NCBI RefSeq assembly: GCF_019656055.1
Contig: NZ_BPKY01000006.1
Span: forward strand, 186,001 to 250,000
Length of the DNA stretch: 64,000 nt
Direction: 5' to 3'
Origin: Leuconostoc miyukkimchii
Lineage (GTDB): Bacteria; Bacillota; Bacilli; Lactobacillales; Lactobacillaceae
This document shows positions 63,069 through 64,000 of this stretch, one piece after another (positions within the stretch are counted from its first letter, which is position 1; the number at the start of each line of letters is the position of its first letter). The translations under genes and the position numbers were made by a program. Under the pieces are notes generated by a model, which worked only from the letters and a program-made list of their open reading frames with translations, searched no databases and had not been told where the DNA came from.

Positions 63069-63875
63069 TCACACGTGCGCTAGTTCTTTAATGACAAAAA
63101 ATATAATAACAAATCCACCAAGCGCAACAAAGGCTAGTTTATCTGTTTTTTGGTAACTTAAAACACGATATTTCGTGCGCTGGACAGCATCCTTAAAACC
63201 ACGTACTTCCATTGCATTCGCTAAATCAAGTGCGCGTTGTAACGCTCCCACAAATAACGGAATTAGTAGCGGAATAATTGCTTTTGCACGCTTCACAGGT
63301 CCGCCTGTTGAAAAGCTCATACCACGTGATTTTTGTGCATTCATAATTTTTTGTGTTTCATCCATCAATAATGGCACAAAACGCAACGCAATCGCTAACA
63401 TCAATGATAATTCAGCAACAGGAATGCCTATTTTTTTTAATGGACCTAATAAAGATTCTAAAGCATTAGCAATACTTGTGGGTGGTGTTGTCAATGTTAG
63501 AATCGTGGACATCAATATAATTAACACAAAGCGAACCATCACATAAACCGCATTTATAACTCCTGGTACAGTAACTCGTAATGGTCCAAAGCTAAATAAT
63601 ACTGGTGTTCCTGGCGTAAATAAAAGTTGTAGTACAACTGTAAATAAAATTAACCAAAATATTGGCTTTAAGCCATCCCAATAAAGTTTAAAAGGTTGAT
63701 CTGTTAATTTAACCAATACAATAACGAAAAGAGTTGTCCAAGCATAGGTTTGCCAGCTATTAGCCCAGAGCATAACAAGAATATAAACAAACGTTATAAG
63801 CATTTTTGTACGCGGATCAAGACGGTGGACCCATGAATTGCCGGAAACAAAGCGACCAATCATAATATTATTCAT
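63069..63875 (-). CDS. ecfT: Energy-coupling factor transporter transmembrane protein EcfT
   Basis: Scaffold permease shared by many vitamin importers (riboflavin, folate, biotin and others). 268 residues, five or more membrane helices, and the two coupling motifs seen as AQKSRG and AMEVRG that grip the EcfA ATPases. AAGGAGG lies 6 nt before the ATG at 63875; the start overlaps the end of the upstream ATPase gene by 8 nt. Confidence 0.94.
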   Translation of the reverse strand: MNNIMIGRFVSGNSWVHRLDPRTKMLITFVYILVMLWANSWQTYAWTTLFVIVLVKLTDQPFKLYWDGLKPIFWLILFTVVLQLLFTPGTPVLFSFGPLRVTVPGVINAVYVMVRFVLIILMSTILTLTTPPTSIANALESLLGPLKKIGIPVAELSLMLAIALRFVPLLMDETQKIMNAQKSRGMSFSTGGPVKRAKAIIPLLIPLFVGALQRALDLANAMEVRGFKDAVQRTKYRVLSYQKTDKLAFVALGGFVIIFFVIKELAHV

Positions 63876-64000
63876 GATCAACCTCCTTATTAATTAAATC
63901 AGCCAACTCAATCAAAGTTAAAGGTCGCCGAGACAAGAAAACACCGTTTTTTCGCAATTTTTCTGCTAACTGACCTGCTTTTGGCAAATCAAGTTTCATT
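63868..64000 (-). CDS. ecfA2: Energy-coupling factor ATPase EcfA, C-terminal fragment
   Basis: The last 43 codons are in the window; the gene continues beyond the right edge. The readable end includes [19 protein letters not shown] and [15 protein letters not shown], like the C-termini of EcfA ATPases. Position immediately before ecfT suggests EcfA2, which is inferred from usual order. Confidence 0.75.
   Translation of the reverse strand, partial: MKLDLPKAGQLAEKLRKNGVFLSRRPLTLIELADLINKEVDHE

Overview
The window reads as a chromosome segment of a low-GC Gram-positive lactic acid bacterium. A Leuconostoc- or Weissella-like heterofermenter is the best guess, from protein flavour and gene set (maltose phosphorylase plus a DexB-like glucosidase, class Ib ribonucleotide reductase, short SRP RNA, late-competence genes, EcfT). 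The genus is an inference from recognition, not from a search. No prophage, insertion sequence or CRISPR array is visible.

Layout. (1) 1-5.5 kb, all on the minus strand: rplL, an RsmC-like methyltransferase, tadA, an HD-domain protein, the SRP RNA gene, dnaX, recR and the start of a YaaL-like gene. (2) 4.5-8.1 kb: rpmG-secE, nusG, rplK-rplA and rplJ-rplL, with readable promoters, an L10 leader and terminators. (3) 8.1-13.8 kb: a TetR regulator with a YhgE/Pip membrane protein, hpf, the competence pair comFA-comFC, a divergent YigZ protein and tRNA-Arg(CCG). (4) 13.9-29 kb: a malto-/isomalto-oligosaccharide regulon. It has mapA-galM, malR, malEFG on the minus strand and msmK plus three GH13 enzymes on the plus strand. 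Its promoters carry cre/LacI-type 14-mers. (5) 29-37.6 kb: a polyphosphate operon (ppx-ppk-ppx), tag, eno, a SigH/ComX-like sigma factor, rlmB and mrnC. (6) 37.8-46.7 kb: rpoB-rpoC behind a leader containing an intrinsic terminator, and tpiA behind a small coiled-coil membrane protein. (7) 46.9-51.3 kb: a mosaic with an orphan immunity-like gene, a GNAT acetyltransferase, a small membrane-protein gene broken by an 11-bp tandem duplication, tRNA-Leu, a cold-shock protein, gpmA, tRNA-Gln, tRNA-Tyr and a PAP2 phosphatase. (8) 51.3-55.3 kb: nrdH-nrdE-nrdI-nrdF. (9) 55.3-59.5 kb: a candidate small RNA, a CNNM/CorC protein, a histidine phosphatase preceded by a Tyr-rich mini-ORF, and hflX behind a terminator hairpin that holds its ribosome binding site. 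(10) 59.5-64 kb: an MFS exporter behind a leader hairpin, rplM-rpsI with an L13 leader, truA, ecfT and the end of an EcfA ATPase.

How it works together. Most genes are translation, transcription and replication housekeeping genes on the minus strand. The carbohydrate island imports maltodextrin through MalEFG with MsmK. It cleaves the sugars inside the cell with a CBM34-type GH13 enzyme, a DexB-like 1,6-glucosidase and a second glucosidase, and phosphorolyses maltose with MapA. The beta-phosphoglucomutase that MapA needs is not in the window.

The most noteworthy signals are regulatory: the hflX leader, the rpoBC attenuator-like leader, an intergenic promoter-terminator unit at 55.5 kb, the leaders of the MFS exporter and the 57.3-kb phosphatase, and the tandem-duplication pseudogene. 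Protein-level oddities are a DnaX without its zinc-module cysteines, a triosephosphate isomerase with altered conserved motifs, and a MalE without a lipobox cysteine.
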